A DNA stretch of 64,000 nt from Paenibacillus thalictri (GTDB lineage: Bacteria; Bacillota; Bacilli; Paenibacillales; NBRC-103111): positions 1 through 64,000 of the forward strand of contig NZ_SIRE01000001.1 in NCBI RefSeq assembly GCF_004307995.1, in the 5' to 3' direction. This document shows positions 1 to 8,633 of the stretch, piece by piece. Each line of letters begins with the position of its first letter. Position 1 is the first letter of the stretch. The notes beneath the pieces are model-generated. The model saw only the letters and a list, made by a program, of their open reading frames with translations, was not told the DNA's origin and did not search any database. The position numbers and the translations under genes are program-made.

Positions 1-659
1 CAGCAAGCATAAGGCCAAAAAGGGTGAAATATTTCTACCTCCCTACCTTGAAAACCTGTAAACCATACTCAATAGAGCCCAGAATAGAGAAAGGATGCCC
101 TAACAGGCAAGATTAATCGACAGTCTCATCAGCGCAGCTATATATACCAAATCTGAGGTATGCTCAATGGGACGGACACCAGCGCTCTTATTTGGCCTAC
201 CATCGCGGTTTCCCCGACTTTTTTGGGCAAATAAGGTCGTGCCTGTCCGTTAAAAATGATAACCTCGATTTTTTAGCCAAATAGCGGCGCGCCTGTCCGT
301 TAGCGTTAGAGCATGACGTTCGCACGCATAAGGCCAACTATAGCGACGAGGATGTCCGTTTCAGGCAGCTAGCCAAAGGTCAATTTTCATCAAGTTGAAT
401 CGAAATCGCTTCATTTGCTGCATTCAAGCATGTTATGGTTCCGGTTTACTCCATAAACCCGATATGATGGCGCTAATGCAGCCAATACGCGATCTGAATA
501 GCGGCCATTTATCGCTAACCTGACTGGGTGGACGTGGCGATCAGTGAGCAGTGTGCAACAAACGGCGAACTGCCCACTGCGGAATGCTAACTGCGGATCG
601 CTGATTGCAAACTGCAAGCGGCAAGCAGCGGACTGCGGGCAGCAAGCGGCAAACAGCGA
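1..659. other. Left-edge intergenic region
   Basis: No supportable gene was seen here. Short ORFs on both strands look like chance frames, because none has a good ribosome binding site or a recognisable product. The stretch holds a cluster of short GTCCGTT-containing repeats (about 171-360). It also holds a low-complexity tract rich in ACTGC/GCAAGC words (about 545-657), next to a hairpin that follows the mannosidase gene. Confidence 0.6.
171..360. repeat. Imperfect intergenic repeat cluster
   Basis: The word TGTCCGTT ends three direct units at 244-251, 294-301 and 353-360. The first two units (about 215-252 and 266-302) are near copies with a 50-bp period. An inverted copy at 171-197 (GACGGACA ... 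CTTATTTG) can pair with the unit ending at 251 through two stems of 7 and 8 bp split by an internal loop. This is REP-like structure; function unknown. Confidence 0.5.
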
Positions 660-692
660 CAAGGCCTGCTTCCATCGAGGAAACAGGCCTTG
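660..692. terminator. Hairpin after the GH38 gene
   Basis: CAAGGCCTG (660-668) pairs with CAGGCCTTG (684-692). After one mismatch TTCC/GGAA extends the stem around a 5-nt loop. It begins 28 nt past the mannosidase stop. The tail on the minus strand is not U-rich, so intrinsic termination is plausible but not certain. Confidence 0.5.
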
Positions 693-719
693 CCTTTGTT
701 TCATTCAAACATTAAACCC

Positions 720-3700
720 TTATTGCATACGCACCAGCAGCGTCTTGATTTCGAATGGCTTGACGTACAGCCGGATCACACCGCCCGCCTGTTCTTCGCC
801 TTCCGGCCGCTCCATCAGGTTGGCTTCCTGCCAGCCGGCGATGGTCATATCGCTTGTCACCTCAACGAAGCCGCGCTTGCCGGCAAATTCGTGAAAACGC
901 AGCACGACAAGCTGCGGATCGTCTTCCGCCAGCTTGACCGCGTCCACGTGAACATGATCCCGGCAGAAGCGAAATAATGAACCGCAACCGGCCAGGTCGC
1001 CATACCCGTCTCCCCGGCAAACAAGCGGAGCGTTCAAATCCCACGCCTCCTGCACGGTGCCGCCTTCGACGACATCGCCATTGTGCGGAAACAAAGCGTA
1101 CGTAAACTCATGCAAACCTTGATCAGCCGTAGGGTCCGGCACCATGGCGGATTTAATGAGCGTCAGGCGCATCCGGTTGTCCTTGATGTCGTAACCGTAT
1201 TTGCAGTCGTTCAGCAAACTTACGCCGTATCCGCGCTCGGACAAATCGGCCCACTGGTGACCGACAACTTCAAAACGCGCATAATCCCAGCTCGTATTCC
1301 AATGAGTCGGCCGTTTCACGCTGCCGAACTGAATATCGTACGTCGCTTCCGTGGACCGGACATCCACAGTGAAAGCAGCCTTCAGCAGCTTGCGGCGCTC
1401 CTGCCAATCAATCCGCGTGCGGAAATCGATCCGCGCGGAATGCGCATAGACGATTAGCTCCTGCTGCAGCTTGGAATCGCCGTATGACCACTGAAAGCGG
1501 ACAACAGCCCGCAGCGGGCCGGACTCGATTAGCTCCACGGAAACAAGGCGCTGCACTTCCTCCATCTTCTCCGTGTAAAACAAATCAATTTCCCACGCTT
1601 CGTGCCGGCCCTTCGGCTTATCTTCAAACACCTGCAGCACGTTGCCCCGCTCGCCTGCAGCAAGCATCTCCCGTTGCTCCCTTTTATCATAGATGCGGGT
1701 AAGCTGCCCGGCTTCGTTCCATTCCAGCTTATAAAAAGGCGTATCGAGACCTGACGGTTCCCAGCCGAACGGCTGTGTCGCGGCGACGCCCTCTGCTTTA
1801 GCTGCATGTGCCAATAGTACCGGCGGCTCCGTTAACGGATGAAGCTCAGTTGCCCCGGATGCAGCTGCAGAATTCCAGCATATCATTTCAACGCTCAGCG
1901 GCTGCGCTTCCGGAATTCGCACCAAGCAGCCCGCTTCCGTCCATTGACTCTCCAGTGTCCGGCCTTGCGAATCAGTCCATTGCCCCGCCTGTTCGGGGAA
2001 ATCCCTCACAAGCGCCAGACCCGATCGCGTCCAGCCGCTGCTGTTCCAGATGACCGCCTGCTGCGATTTGATCTGCCCAACTGTTGCCCCCGCATCCTCA
2101 GAATTCGGACACCCGGCCACGGCATCACCAGCCGCTGCGCTCCTGGCCTCCAACAGCAGCCGCTCGGCCTCCGCATACTCAAGCCGGGAATCCTCATACA
2201 CCTCATGGATCGATGAGCCGGGAATGATGTCATGGAACTGGTTGCGCAGAATGATTTTCCACGCTTGGTCGAGCTTGTTCTTATCATACACGGCCCCGCT
2301 ATCTTTGCGCGCCAGCACCGCCAGTACGCCGATCCATTCCGTTTCGCGGGCAAGCAGCTCCAGCTTGCGGTTCATCCGCTTGTTGTACGCCTGGCTCGTA
2401 TACGTTCCGCGGTGCAGCTCCAAATACAGCTCGCCGTCCCATGTATGCACATACGACTTGCTCTCAGCCACCGTCTGATGAAGCTTGGCAAAATAGTCGT
2501 CCGCTCTTCCTGTCGTGACATGCGGTACTCCGGGCAGCTCGCTTAACCTGCGGCGCAGCTCCAGCATCTCCCGGTTCACCCCGCCGCCGCCGTCGCCATA
2601 ACCATAGCTGAGCAGCAGTTCGCGGTTGACCGGTTTATCGCGGTAGCCCTCCCATATGCCGGTGACCGATGCCGCCGTAATATCTCCGTTATATGTATAA
2701 TACCACCCGTCCGACTTATCCGGCGTCGTAATAAAATGGGTCAAAATTTCCGTGCCGTCAATTCCCCTCCAGCGGAACGTATCGTGTGGCATCCGGTTGT
2801 ATTGGTTCCAGCTGATTTTTGTCGTCATAAACGTATCGATGCCCGACTTGCGCAATATTTGCGGCAGCGCCCAGCTGTAGCCAAACACATCCGGCAGCCA
2901 CAGATAAGTGCACTCCACCCCAAACTCCTCCCGGAAAAAACGGGTCCCATACAGCAGCTGCCGCACAAGCGATTCACCCGAGGTCAGATTGCAATCGGCC
3001 TCCAGCCACATGCCGCCGCCCGCTTCCCAGCGGCCTTCCCGAACGCGTTCCTTGATCTGCTCGTACAGCTCCGGATAGTCTTGCCGAATGTAGTCGTACA
3101 ACTGCGGCATCGTTTGCAGAAATACATAGTCGGGAAACAACTCCATCAAACGCAGCACCGTCGAAAAAGAACGGGCCGCCTTTTCCCGCGTATGCTTCAA
3201 TCGCCACAGCCACGCCACGTCGATATGGGTATGGCCGATCGCACGTACGATCACGCCGTGCTGCTTCGGCATCTGCTCCAGCTCGGCCCGCAGAACGCTG
3301 CGTGCTTCTTCGATAGATGCATAAAACGCCGCCGATCCGGGACGCGACCAATCGAGCTGCAAAAATGCCTGATCCACCGTTGCCAGCAGCTGATGCCGCT
3401 CTACCGACTGCTCTTCCAGCACCTGCACGACATCAAGCGCCGCTTTGGCCGTGTAATACAGATCGTCCGCCGCCTCATCCAGCCAGCACAGTTCGGCCAT
3501 ATTCAGCTGATGATCCATTATGGCGCCGGGCGAATAACCGCCCATTCCCGACCATAAGCGGAAAACAAGCTCGACTCGGGTTCCAGCCGACGCCTGCGGC
3601 AGAAACACCTCCTGATGGTTCGTATCCACGCCTTGATACGGCTGCCCATCCACGTACAGCAGCGATTCGAATCCGGAATTGTTGCCGCCGCCGGTTCGTC

Positions 3701-3965
3701 CGAAGTCAAATCGGCCCACAATACGCCGCTCATGCCAAGCCGCGGGAATCTCGACCTCTTGTCTCAGCCAAACGTACCGGTCGCGGCCAACCCACCTATC
3801 GCCAATCCGCATCTCGCGCCATTCACCATCGGATGAAGGACATTCTCCGATATTCCCCGCTTCGTCCTCCTTGGCAGCAAAACCCGTAATAGCCACGGAA
3901 TCCCGGTAACGAAACGGCCCCAGTTCCTTCACCCTTGCAAGCAGCTTCTCCATCGTCCAAAACAT
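720..3965 (-). CDS. Alpha-mannosidase, GH38
   Basis: A 1081-residue GH38 retaining alpha-mannosidase, likely cytoplasmic because no signal peptide is present. The zinc-site motif GHTHIDVAWLW lies near residue 242. GGMWLEADCN near residue 324 carries the expected nucleophile Asp. The DVFGYSWALPQI and HDTFRWRGIDGTEI segments follow, then a long beta-rich C-terminal region typical of the family. The N-terminal ~200 residues look like the accessory domain of the long bacterial forms. An upstream in-frame ATG at 3974 abuts the Shine-Dalgarno GAGAGAGG. The ATG at 3965 sits 9 nt from it and is chosen. A 16-bp palindrome shared with the promoter of the neighbouring LacI gene lies 105 bp upstream, so LacI control is likely. 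Family call firm, substrate linkage unknown. Confidence 0.92.
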   Translation of the reverse strand: MFWTMEKLLARVKELGPFRYRDSVAITGFAAKEDEAGNIGECPSSDGEWREMRIGDRWVGRDRYVWLRQEVEIPAAWHERRIVGRFDFGRTGGGNNSGFESLLYVDGQPYQGVDTNHQEVFLPQASAGTRVELVFRLWSGMGGYSPGAIMDHQLNMAELCWLDEAADDLYYTAKAALDVVQVLEEQSVERHQLLATVDQAFLQLDWSRPGSAAFYASIEEARSVLRAELEQMPKQHGVIVRAIGHTHIDVAWLWRLKHTREKAARSFSTVLRLMELFPDYVFLQTMPQLYDYIRQDYPELYEQIKERVREGRWEAGGGMWLEADCNLTSGESLVRQLLYGTRFFREEFGVECTYLWLPDVFGYSWALPQILRKSGIDTFMTTKISWNQYNRMPHDTFRWRGIDGTEILTHFITTPDKSDGWYYTYNGDITAASVTGIWEGYRDKPVNRELLLSYGYGDGGGGVNREMLELRRRLSELPGVPHVTTGRADDYFAKLHQTVAESKSYVHTWDGELYLELHRGTYTSQAYNKRMNRKLELLARETEWIGVLAVLARKDSGAVYDKNKLDQAWKIILRNQFHDIIPGSSIHEVYEDSRLEYAEAERLLLEARSAAAGDAVAGCPNSEDAGATVGQIKSQQAVIWNSSGWTRSGLALVRDFPEQAGQWTDSQGRTLESQWTEAGCLVRIPEAQPLSVEMICWNSAAASGATELHPLTEPPVLLAHAAKAEGVAATQPFGWEPSGLDTPFYKLEWNEAGQLTRIYDKREQREMLAAGERGNVLQVFEDKPKGRHEAWEIDLFYTEKMEEVQRLVSVELIESGPLRAVVRFQWSYGDSKLQQELIVYAHSARIDFRTRIDWQERRKLLKAAFTVDVRSTEATYDIQFGSVKRPTHWNTSWDYARFEVVGHQWADLSERGYGVSLLNDCKYGYDIKDNRMRLTLIKSAMVPDPTADQGLHEFTYALFPHNGDVVEGGTVQEAWDLNAPLVCRGDGYGDLAGCGSLFRFCRDHVHVDAVKLAEDDPQLVVLRFHEFAGKRGFVEVTSDMTIAGWQEANLMERPEGEEQAGGVIRLYVKPFEIKTLLVRMQ

Positions 3966-4069
3966 TGCAATCATCCTCTCTCGATATATGTAAATTGGTT
4001 ATGTAGACAACATCGATTCGCATAACTTAAGCGGGCCGGTTAAGCTGATAGTCAAACACAGTCTCTCGA

Positions 4070-4085
4070 TATAACACGTGTTATA
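4070..4085. promoter_or_regulatory. LacI-type operator upstream of GH38
   Basis: TATAACACGTGTTATA is a perfect 16-bp palindrome. An identical copy lies in the promoter of the adjacent LacI-family gene (5527-5542), which makes this the probable binding site of that regulator. Confidence 0.75.
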
Positions 4086-4086
4086 A

Positions 4087-4147
4087 GAAAAGCTTCGGAT
4101 CGAAGCCCTTTCAATGAAGTACATTCGTATCTTAGCGGAAGCTTTTC
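4087..4147. repeat. 62-bp hairpin repeat, copy 1
   Basis: The ends GAAAAGCTTC (4087-4096) and GAAGCTTTTC (4138-4147) are perfect 10-bp inverted repeats. The interior (ATGAAGTACATTCGTATCTT) recurs almost unchanged in the copy at 5644-5701. Possible role as regulator-gene terminator or REP-like element. Confidence 0.6.
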
Positions 4148-4212
4148 TTGCGAGCAGAATGTTTAATTCGCGCTTTAGCGCTTTAATATAGTTAAACCTT
4201 CCTTACTCTTAA

Positions 4213-4270
4213 CAAAAACTACGATCGAAGTCCTTCAAGGATGAGCGACCGCAATTTTGCAGAAGTTTAT
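4213..4270. repeat. 62-bp hairpin repeat, diverged copy
   Basis: The outer parts (AAAAACTACGATCGAAGTCC and GCAGAAGTTTA) match the other two copies, but the interior has diverged. Homology is therefore probable rather than certain. Confidence 0.35.
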
Positions 4271-4404
4271 TCCCTTTCCGATTACCCTAGCAAGCGGGAT
4301 GCGCGACCGCCCAAAAGGCGGACGCTGCGATTGGCTTTTTGACGTAATTTTTGCGAACCTCATCATCCATTGCTTTGGTGAATACGAAACCGGCTTTTCC
4401 TTGA

Positions 4405-4471
4405 CCGCTCTTACCTTCGTATCCATCCGACACTTCTTCTTGGCCCGCTCTTACCTTCGTATCCATCCGAC
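4405..4471. repeat. Tandem duplication at lacI 3' end
   Basis: A 27-bp sequence beginning CCGCTCTTACC and ending CATCCGAC occurs at 4405-4431 and 4445-4471, a 40-bp period. The second copy encodes the last residues and stop codon of the LacI-family gene. The first is a non-coding duplicate just beyond it. Confidence 0.8.
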
Positions 4472-5500
4472 GCTTTCCCTTACCGCAAGCTCGGCCGGCA
4501 CCACAATGTCCTCATGGGCGTCCAGCGGGCGGCGGCCTTCCACATATTCCGCCAGTCTTTCCACGGCCAATCTCCCCATTTCGCGATACGGCACCTCCAC
4601 GGCGGTCAGGGATGGGTATACATGCTGGTTGACGCGATCCGTATTATCTCCCGCCATAATGTGAACGTCTTCCCCTACCGTGTATCCCAGCTTAAATGCG
4701 GCACGGCTGATGGAAACCGCCGCCCGCGACCAATTGGTAAAAACCGCGCATGGCTTCCCCTCGTTCATCTTGAACTTTAGCCATTCCAGCCACTTCGGCT
4801 CCGCCTGCCGCCATAACTTATCCGGCACCTCCGTAACCGCAGGCTGCCAGCCCTTCTCAAGCATCCACTCTTCGTATGCTTTTCTGCGTTCTATGTCGCC
4901 GAACCCAAGCGGAACTCCGACATTCATCTCCACATACAGCGGAACAAGCCCGGTGCGCTCCCACATAAAATCAAGCGCCCGCCGCGCGGCTTCCCGGTAG
5001 TCCATCAATACGGAAGCTATCCGTGGCTCGTCCGGATACCCTTCGACGGAAACATACGGCATCGCTTTGCTCTGCACAAGCCGGACCCAGTCATCACGGT
5101 CCCACTGCGGCCGGTCAAAAGCGACAACGCCGTCGATCCGCCGCTGCATATACAGCTCGATCAACTCTTCCCGCTGATCCTGCGGCGGGTTTCCCGACCC
5201 GTACAAAAGCACATGGTACCCTTTATGGCTGCAAGTTTCCTGCATCCCCTCCAGCACCTGCAGGAACAGCGGGTTCGAGACATTGCCGAATGCAGCCAAA
5301 CATTGGCTGCGTCCTGTCTTCATCCCCCGGGCCTGTGCATCCACCTGATAACCCAGCTCACGGATCGCCTCCAGCACGGCTTTCCGCTTCTCCGCGCTGA
5401 CCCCGATCCCCGGCGTATCGTTAAGCACGGCGGATACAACGCTGCGCGAGACGCCCGCCTTGCGGGCTACGTCAAAGCTCGTCACCCTCTTGTTGGCCAC
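4451..5500 (-). CDS. LacI family transcriptional regulator
   Basis: A 349-residue one-component regulator. The N-terminal helix-turn-helix reads VTSFDVARKAGVSRSVVSAV, followed by the hinge and a periplasmic-binding-protein-like sensor domain (for example GVVAFDRP and VEVPYREMGRLAVERL). GTG at 5500 is preferred because AGAGG lies 9 nt upstream. ATG at 5506 would leave only a 3-nt spacer. Its promoter contains the 16-bp palindrome also found before the GH38 gene, which points to autorepression and control of that mannosidase. The effector sugar is unknown. The gene is flanked on both sides by copies of the 62-bp repeat, and its last codons are tandemly duplicated downstream. Confidence 0.9.
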   Translation of the reverse strand: MANKRVTSFDVARKAGVSRSVVSAVLNDTPGIGVSAEKRKAVLEAIRELGYQVDAQARGMKTGRSQCLAAFGNVSNPLFLQVLEGMQETCSHKGYHVLLYGSGNPPQDQREELIELYMQRRIDGVVAFDRPQWDRDDWVRLVQSKAMPYVSVEGYPDEPRIASVLMDYREAARRALDFMWERTGLVPLYVEMNVGVPLGFGDIERRKAYEEWMLEKGWQPAVTEVPDKLWRQAEPKWLEWLKFKMNEGKPCAVFTNWSRAAVSISRAAFKLGYTVGEDVHIMAGDNTDRVNQHVYPSLTAVEVPYREMGRLAVERLAEYVEGRRPLDAHEDIVVPAELAVRESVGWIRR

Positions 5501-5524
5501 GCGCATACACCTCTTTTTGCCATG

Positions 5525-5554
5525 ATTATAACACGTGTTATATCGATTCGTCAG
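5525..5554 (-). promoter_or_regulatory. lacI promoter with internal operator
   Basis: On the minus strand, CTGACG (5549-5554) and TATAAT (5525-5530) are separated by 18 bp. The palindrome TATAACACGTGTTATA (5527-5542) fills most of the spacer and overlaps the -10 box, a classic autorepression layout. Confidence 0.7.
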
Positions 5555-5643
5555 CACCTCGCCGCAAAAAAATTAGCTGATCTGTGCTCGCATGTCCGAT
5601 CGTTCAGGAAAACGATTACGTCCCCTCTATCTGTCAAAATAAC

Positions 5644-5701
5644 AAAAGCTTCTGATCAAAGTAATTTCGATGAAGTACATTCGTGTCTTAGCGGAAGTTT
5701 A
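5644..5701. repeat. 62-bp hairpin repeat, copy 2
   Basis: AAAAGCTTC at 5644-5652 and GAAGTTTA at 5694-5701 bracket an interior nearly identical to the copy at 4087-4147 (TGAAGTACATTCG, CTTAGCGG). The inverted ends are less perfect here. Confidence 0.55.
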
Positions 5702-5760
5702 TTTTTGTGATAAAGCATTTGTTTCAGCTTCGCCGAAAACATATACATTCTTTATCGTTT

Positions 5761-5806
5761 AAAAAGACCGCCAAAACCTTATTCATTCATAAGGATGATG
5801 GCGGTC
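5761..5806 (-). terminator. Terminator of the 16.9-5.8 kb operon
   Basis: On the minus strand GACCGCCA pairs with TGGCGGTC (5766-5773/5799-5806). An inner CCTTAT/ATAAGG stem and a TTTTT tail (5761-5765) complete a strong intrinsic terminator. It starts 7 nt after the last sulfatase stop codon. Confidence 0.88.
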
Positions 5807-5812
5807 AACAAT

Positions 5813-7189
5813 TTACATAAATGCTTCTTCTTGGGTCACGGATCGAAACTTCAAGGTCAATCCTTCGGCTTGACGTTCAGGCGCGCGGATGATTTCCGGA
5901 GCCGGTTCTCCCGCCTCTGTCATCCGTTTCACAAGCCTTTCGCCCATGACACGTGCAACCTCCTGATAGGGCTTTAAACCGATCAAGTTGGTCAATTCGT
6001 GAGGGTCGGCCTCTAAATCGTATAAAAACTGTTCCGAATATTGGCTGGCCCCTGCATGCTCGTAACCGTCATGATCCACTGCGGCAACACTATACTTCCA
6101 GCGTTTTGTCCGAACGGCGCGCCCGACCTGCGACTCGCTGATCTGGATGAAGATGTCCTCCGGCCACTCTTCGTTTGATCCTTGCAGGAGGGGCAGCAAC
6201 GATCGTCCCTGCATGTTGTCGGGAACGGGAATGCCTGCGGCGTCAAGTAATGTAGGCGGCAGGTCGATCAGGCTGACAAGCTCGTTTACCCAGCCTTTGC
6301 CTTGGAATCCAGGCCCTTGGATAGCCGTAGGCACCCGTATCGAGCTTTCGTGGCATGATCGTTTATACTCGTCGTTTCGCGTTTTAAAGTGACAGGCGTG
6401 ATCGGAGGTAAATAACACAACGGTGTTATCCAGCAGGTTTAGGCTTCTTAACGAATCCAGCAGCCGCCCAAGCGCCTCGTCCAATCTTTTGACCATGCCG
6501 TAATATCCCCCCAGATGCTGGGCACTGCTTCCTCCCAACGCTTGCAAATCCGGCGGCGTCCAGCGGCCCTCATACCGTTTGCGGGTTCCATGCGGAGGCG
6601 GATAATCGTCAATGTGATTTTGGTGGTGCGGCTCCAAATACGAAAGAAACAAGAAAAACGGATTGTCTTGGTGCTGATCCACATAACGGATTGCCGCATC
6701 GGTGAGGGCGTCGACCCGGTATCCCGGCAGCTTGACCTGCTCGCCATTGTTGTCATAAACGATTGTATGATACGAGTCCGAGCAAAGCTCAAGCGAATTA
6801 GCACCTAACCAGTATTGATACCCTCCTCTTTCGGCTTCGGTTACCGCGTTGCTGCCTGCGCTCGCAAGATGCCATTTGCCAATATACCCTGTGTGATAAC
6901 CCGCATCGTTGAAATAATGGGCCAATGTTTTCGTGCCTGCCGGCAAGGGAATTTTGTTTTTGAAGCAGCCCGAGACGGTCGGATACAGTCCCGTTTGCAA
7001 AACCGATCTAGCCGGCCCGCAAACCGGCTGGCAAGTAAATGAATAACTAACATTGGTCCCGCGATAAGCCATTTCGTCAAAATTAGGGGTGAGATCCAAT
7101 GGATTCCCGTGTACACCGGTTGTATCCCAACGCTGCTGGTCGGTGAAAAATACGATGACATTGGGGCTTTTTGCATTTTTTTTACTCAT
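5813..7189 (-). CDS. Sulfatase (Cys-type, cytoplasmic)
   Basis: A 458-residue sulfatase of the alkaline-phosphatase superfamily that hydrolyses sulfate esters. The metal motif FFTDQQRWD is at residues 14-22. The formylglycine site CGPARSVLQTG begins at Cys57, with Arg61. GYHTGYIGKWHL and TSDHACHFKTRN supply the other expected active-site residues. No signal peptide is present, so it probably acts on imported oligosaccharides. The ATG at 7189 has GGAGG 7 nt upstream. It is the last gene of a long minus-strand operon, 15 nt after the preceding sulfatase and just before a strong terminator. It is a clear paralogue of the sulfatase at 9823-11211. Exact substrate unknown. Confidence 0.9.
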   Translation of the reverse strand: MSKKNAKSPNVIVFFTDQQRWDTTGVHGNPLDLTPNFDEMAYRGTNVSYSFTCQPVCGPARSVLQTGLYPTVSGCFKNKIPLPAGTKTLAHYFNDAGYHTGYIGKWHLASAGSNAVTEAERGGYQYWLGANSLELCSDSYHTIVYDNNGEQVKLPGYRVDALTDAAIRYVDQHQDNPFFLFLSYLEPHHQNHIDDYPPPHGTRKRYEGRWTPPDLQALGGSSAQHLGGYYGMVKRLDEALGRLLDSLRSLNLLDNTVVLFTSDHACHFKTRNDEYKRSCHESSIRVPTAIQGPGFQGKGWVNELVSLIDLPPTLLDAAGIPVPDNMQGRSLLPLLQGSNEEWPEDIFIQISESQVGRAVRTKRWKYSVAAVDHDGYEHAGASQYSEQFLYDLEADPHELTNLIGLKPYQEVARVMGERLVKRMTEAGEPAPEIIRAPERQAEGLTLKFRSVTQEEAFM

Positions 7190-7204
7190 TTACAGACCTC
7201 CTTT

Positions 7205-8620
7205 TCAGTCGTTCCAATTGCCCCACTGGCCTTTCTGCGGCTGGCCGGCCGGCGGCATTACAGGGCGGTAAGCCCACGGATCACACATCCGCTGCTGCCA
7301 AGAGGAGAGTTCCGCCGCCAATCTCTGAATATGCCCTGCAAAACGCGGGTCCCCCGACAGATCGCTGATTTCCGCAGGATCCTCCTTAATATTGAACAAC
7401 TGGATACGATCGGAGCCGTAATTGTGCTCTTCCGGGCGATAGTAGCGAATGAGTTTCCATTCGCCGTCGCATACCATACGCTGCAGATCCTTGTAAACCG
7501 CAAATACGGAATCATGAATACCGCTTTTTTCGCCTTGAATGAGAGGCAGAAGACTTTGGCCGTCTACGGTCGCCGGAATCGGAATTCCCGCCAAATCGCA
7601 AAGGGTAGGGAAAATATCGAACTGACAGGTAACCTGATCAATCCGAACGTTTTGCGGGAGCCCGGGTCCGCTCATCAGCAGCGGGATGCGGATACTGTGG
7701 TCATACAGATTTTGCTTACCCATCAAACCGTGTTGTCCCAGCGCCAATCCATGATCCGCGGTATAGACGATAATCGTATTGTCCAGCTCGCCTTTTACCC
7801 GCAGCGCCTCCAAGATTTGCCCTATACGGTCATCCATGTGAGTAATCATTGCATAATAATCGGCGATGTGCCGGCGCACCGAATCCGGGTCACGGGGAAA
7901 CGGCTCCAGCAATTCGTCCCGTACCGTCATTTCCCCATTATCAAACGGATGTTTCTCCATAAAGTTTGCCGGGAGCTCGATGTCGGCCGGATCATATTTC
8001 TCCGTGAACTCCTGTGGCGCCGTTCTCGGATCATGCGGTGAGGTAAACGCCACATATAGAAAAAACGGCTGATCCCTGTCGTAGTCTTCGATAAACTTCA
8101 CGGCGGCATCCGCAAACAGATCGGTGGAGAACGACTGCCCCATGTACTTCGTTTCTTTACGATACTCACCGCTTGGATCGAAATCGTACACAGGCACCTG
8201 CAGATGATCGCTCATACCGCCGAAAAATATTTTTGCCCCGTCGCAGAAGCTTCGGATAAAGCTTTGTCTGTCGTTATGCCATTTGCCGGTTGCAAATGTA
8301 TAGTACCCGGATTCCCGCATCACTTGAGGCATGATTGCACACTCCGGATTGATCGTCATCAATCCCGGCCATTGGTTCAAATGCCGGTCCGCCGAAGCGT
8401 TAAGAGTGTGCGCGCCCGTATGAATGCAAGCGCGGCTCGGTACGCAAACGGCCGGTGTAATGCCGCCGGTTATGTACGTTGTTCCGAAGCATACTCCTCG
8501 TTCGGAGAGCCGATCGAGCACCGGAGTCATGATTTGGTTGTTGCCGCCTGCATGGATCGTATCAAAACGCTGATCGTCCGCAACCAAAAATAAAATGTTG
8601 GGTTTTCGGTCCGTTGTCAT
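7205..8620 (-). CDS. Sulfatase (Cys-type, cytoplasmic)
   Basis: A 471-residue sulfatase. The metal pair is a canonical DD in LVADDQRFD (residues 12-20). The formylglycine motif is CVPSRACIHTG, starting at Cys59 with Arg63. Also visible are YYTFATGKWHND and YTADHGLALGQHG. No export signal. AGGGGG lies 8 nt before the ATG at 8620. It sits between the TarJ-like dehydrogenase and another sulfatase with tiny gaps (13 and 15 nt), so co-transcription is near certain. It differs clearly from the paralogous pair in the same operon, which suggests a different sulfate position or sugar. Confidence 0.9.
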   Translation of the reverse strand: MTTDRKPNILFLVADDQRFDTIHAGGNNQIMTPVLDRLSERGVCFGTTYITGGITPAVCVPSRACIHTGAHTLNASADRHLNQWPGLMTINPECAIMPQVMRESGYYTFATGKWHNDRQSFIRSFCDGAKIFFGGMSDHLQVPVYDFDPSGEYRKETKYMGQSFSTDLFADAAVKFIEDYDRDQPFFLYVAFTSPHDPRTAPQEFTEKYDPADIELPANFMEKHPFDNGEMTVRDELLEPFPRDPDSVRRHIADYYAMITHMDDRIGQILEALRVKGELDNTIIVYTADHGLALGQHGLMGKQNLYDHSIRIPLLMSGPGLPQNVRIDQVTCQFDIFPTLCDLAGIPIPATVDGQSLLPLIQGEKSGIHDSVFAVYKDLQRMVCDGEWKLIRYYRPEEHNYGSDRIQLFNIKEDPAEISDLSGDPRFAGHIQRLAAELSSWQQRMCDPWAYRPVMPPAGQPQKGQWGNWND

Positions 8621-8633
8621 GTTGATCTACCCC

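Larger units (their letters stand above)
3966..4450. other. Intergenic region between GH38 and lacI-type gene
   Basis: No gene is supported. It holds the GH38 leader, one LacI-type operator (4070-4085), two copies of a ~62-bp repeat (4087-4147 and 4213-4270) and a 40-bp-period tandem duplication that runs into the end of the regulator gene. Confidence 0.6.
5501..5760. other. lacI promoter and leader region
   Basis: No gene is supported. The region contains the lacI promoter, the second operator copy and a copy of the 62-bp hairpin repeat, and then ends at the terminator of the upstream sulfatase operon. Confidence 0.6.

Noticed and set aside
411..894. Short frames on both strands near the left edge
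   Set aside because: They lie in a low-complexity repeat tract and overlap each other and a hairpin, with no convincing starts.
2736..3557. 273-codon plus-strand open frame inside the GH38 gene
   Set aside because: It is antisense to a convincing GH38 enzyme, has no recognisable domain and no ribosome binding site. Such frames are common opposite GC-biased third codon positions.
5605..5618. GGAAAACGATTACG as a cre site upstream of the lacI-type gene
   Set aside because: It has two mismatches at conserved positions and lies about 50 bp upstream of the -35 box, away from the promoter core.
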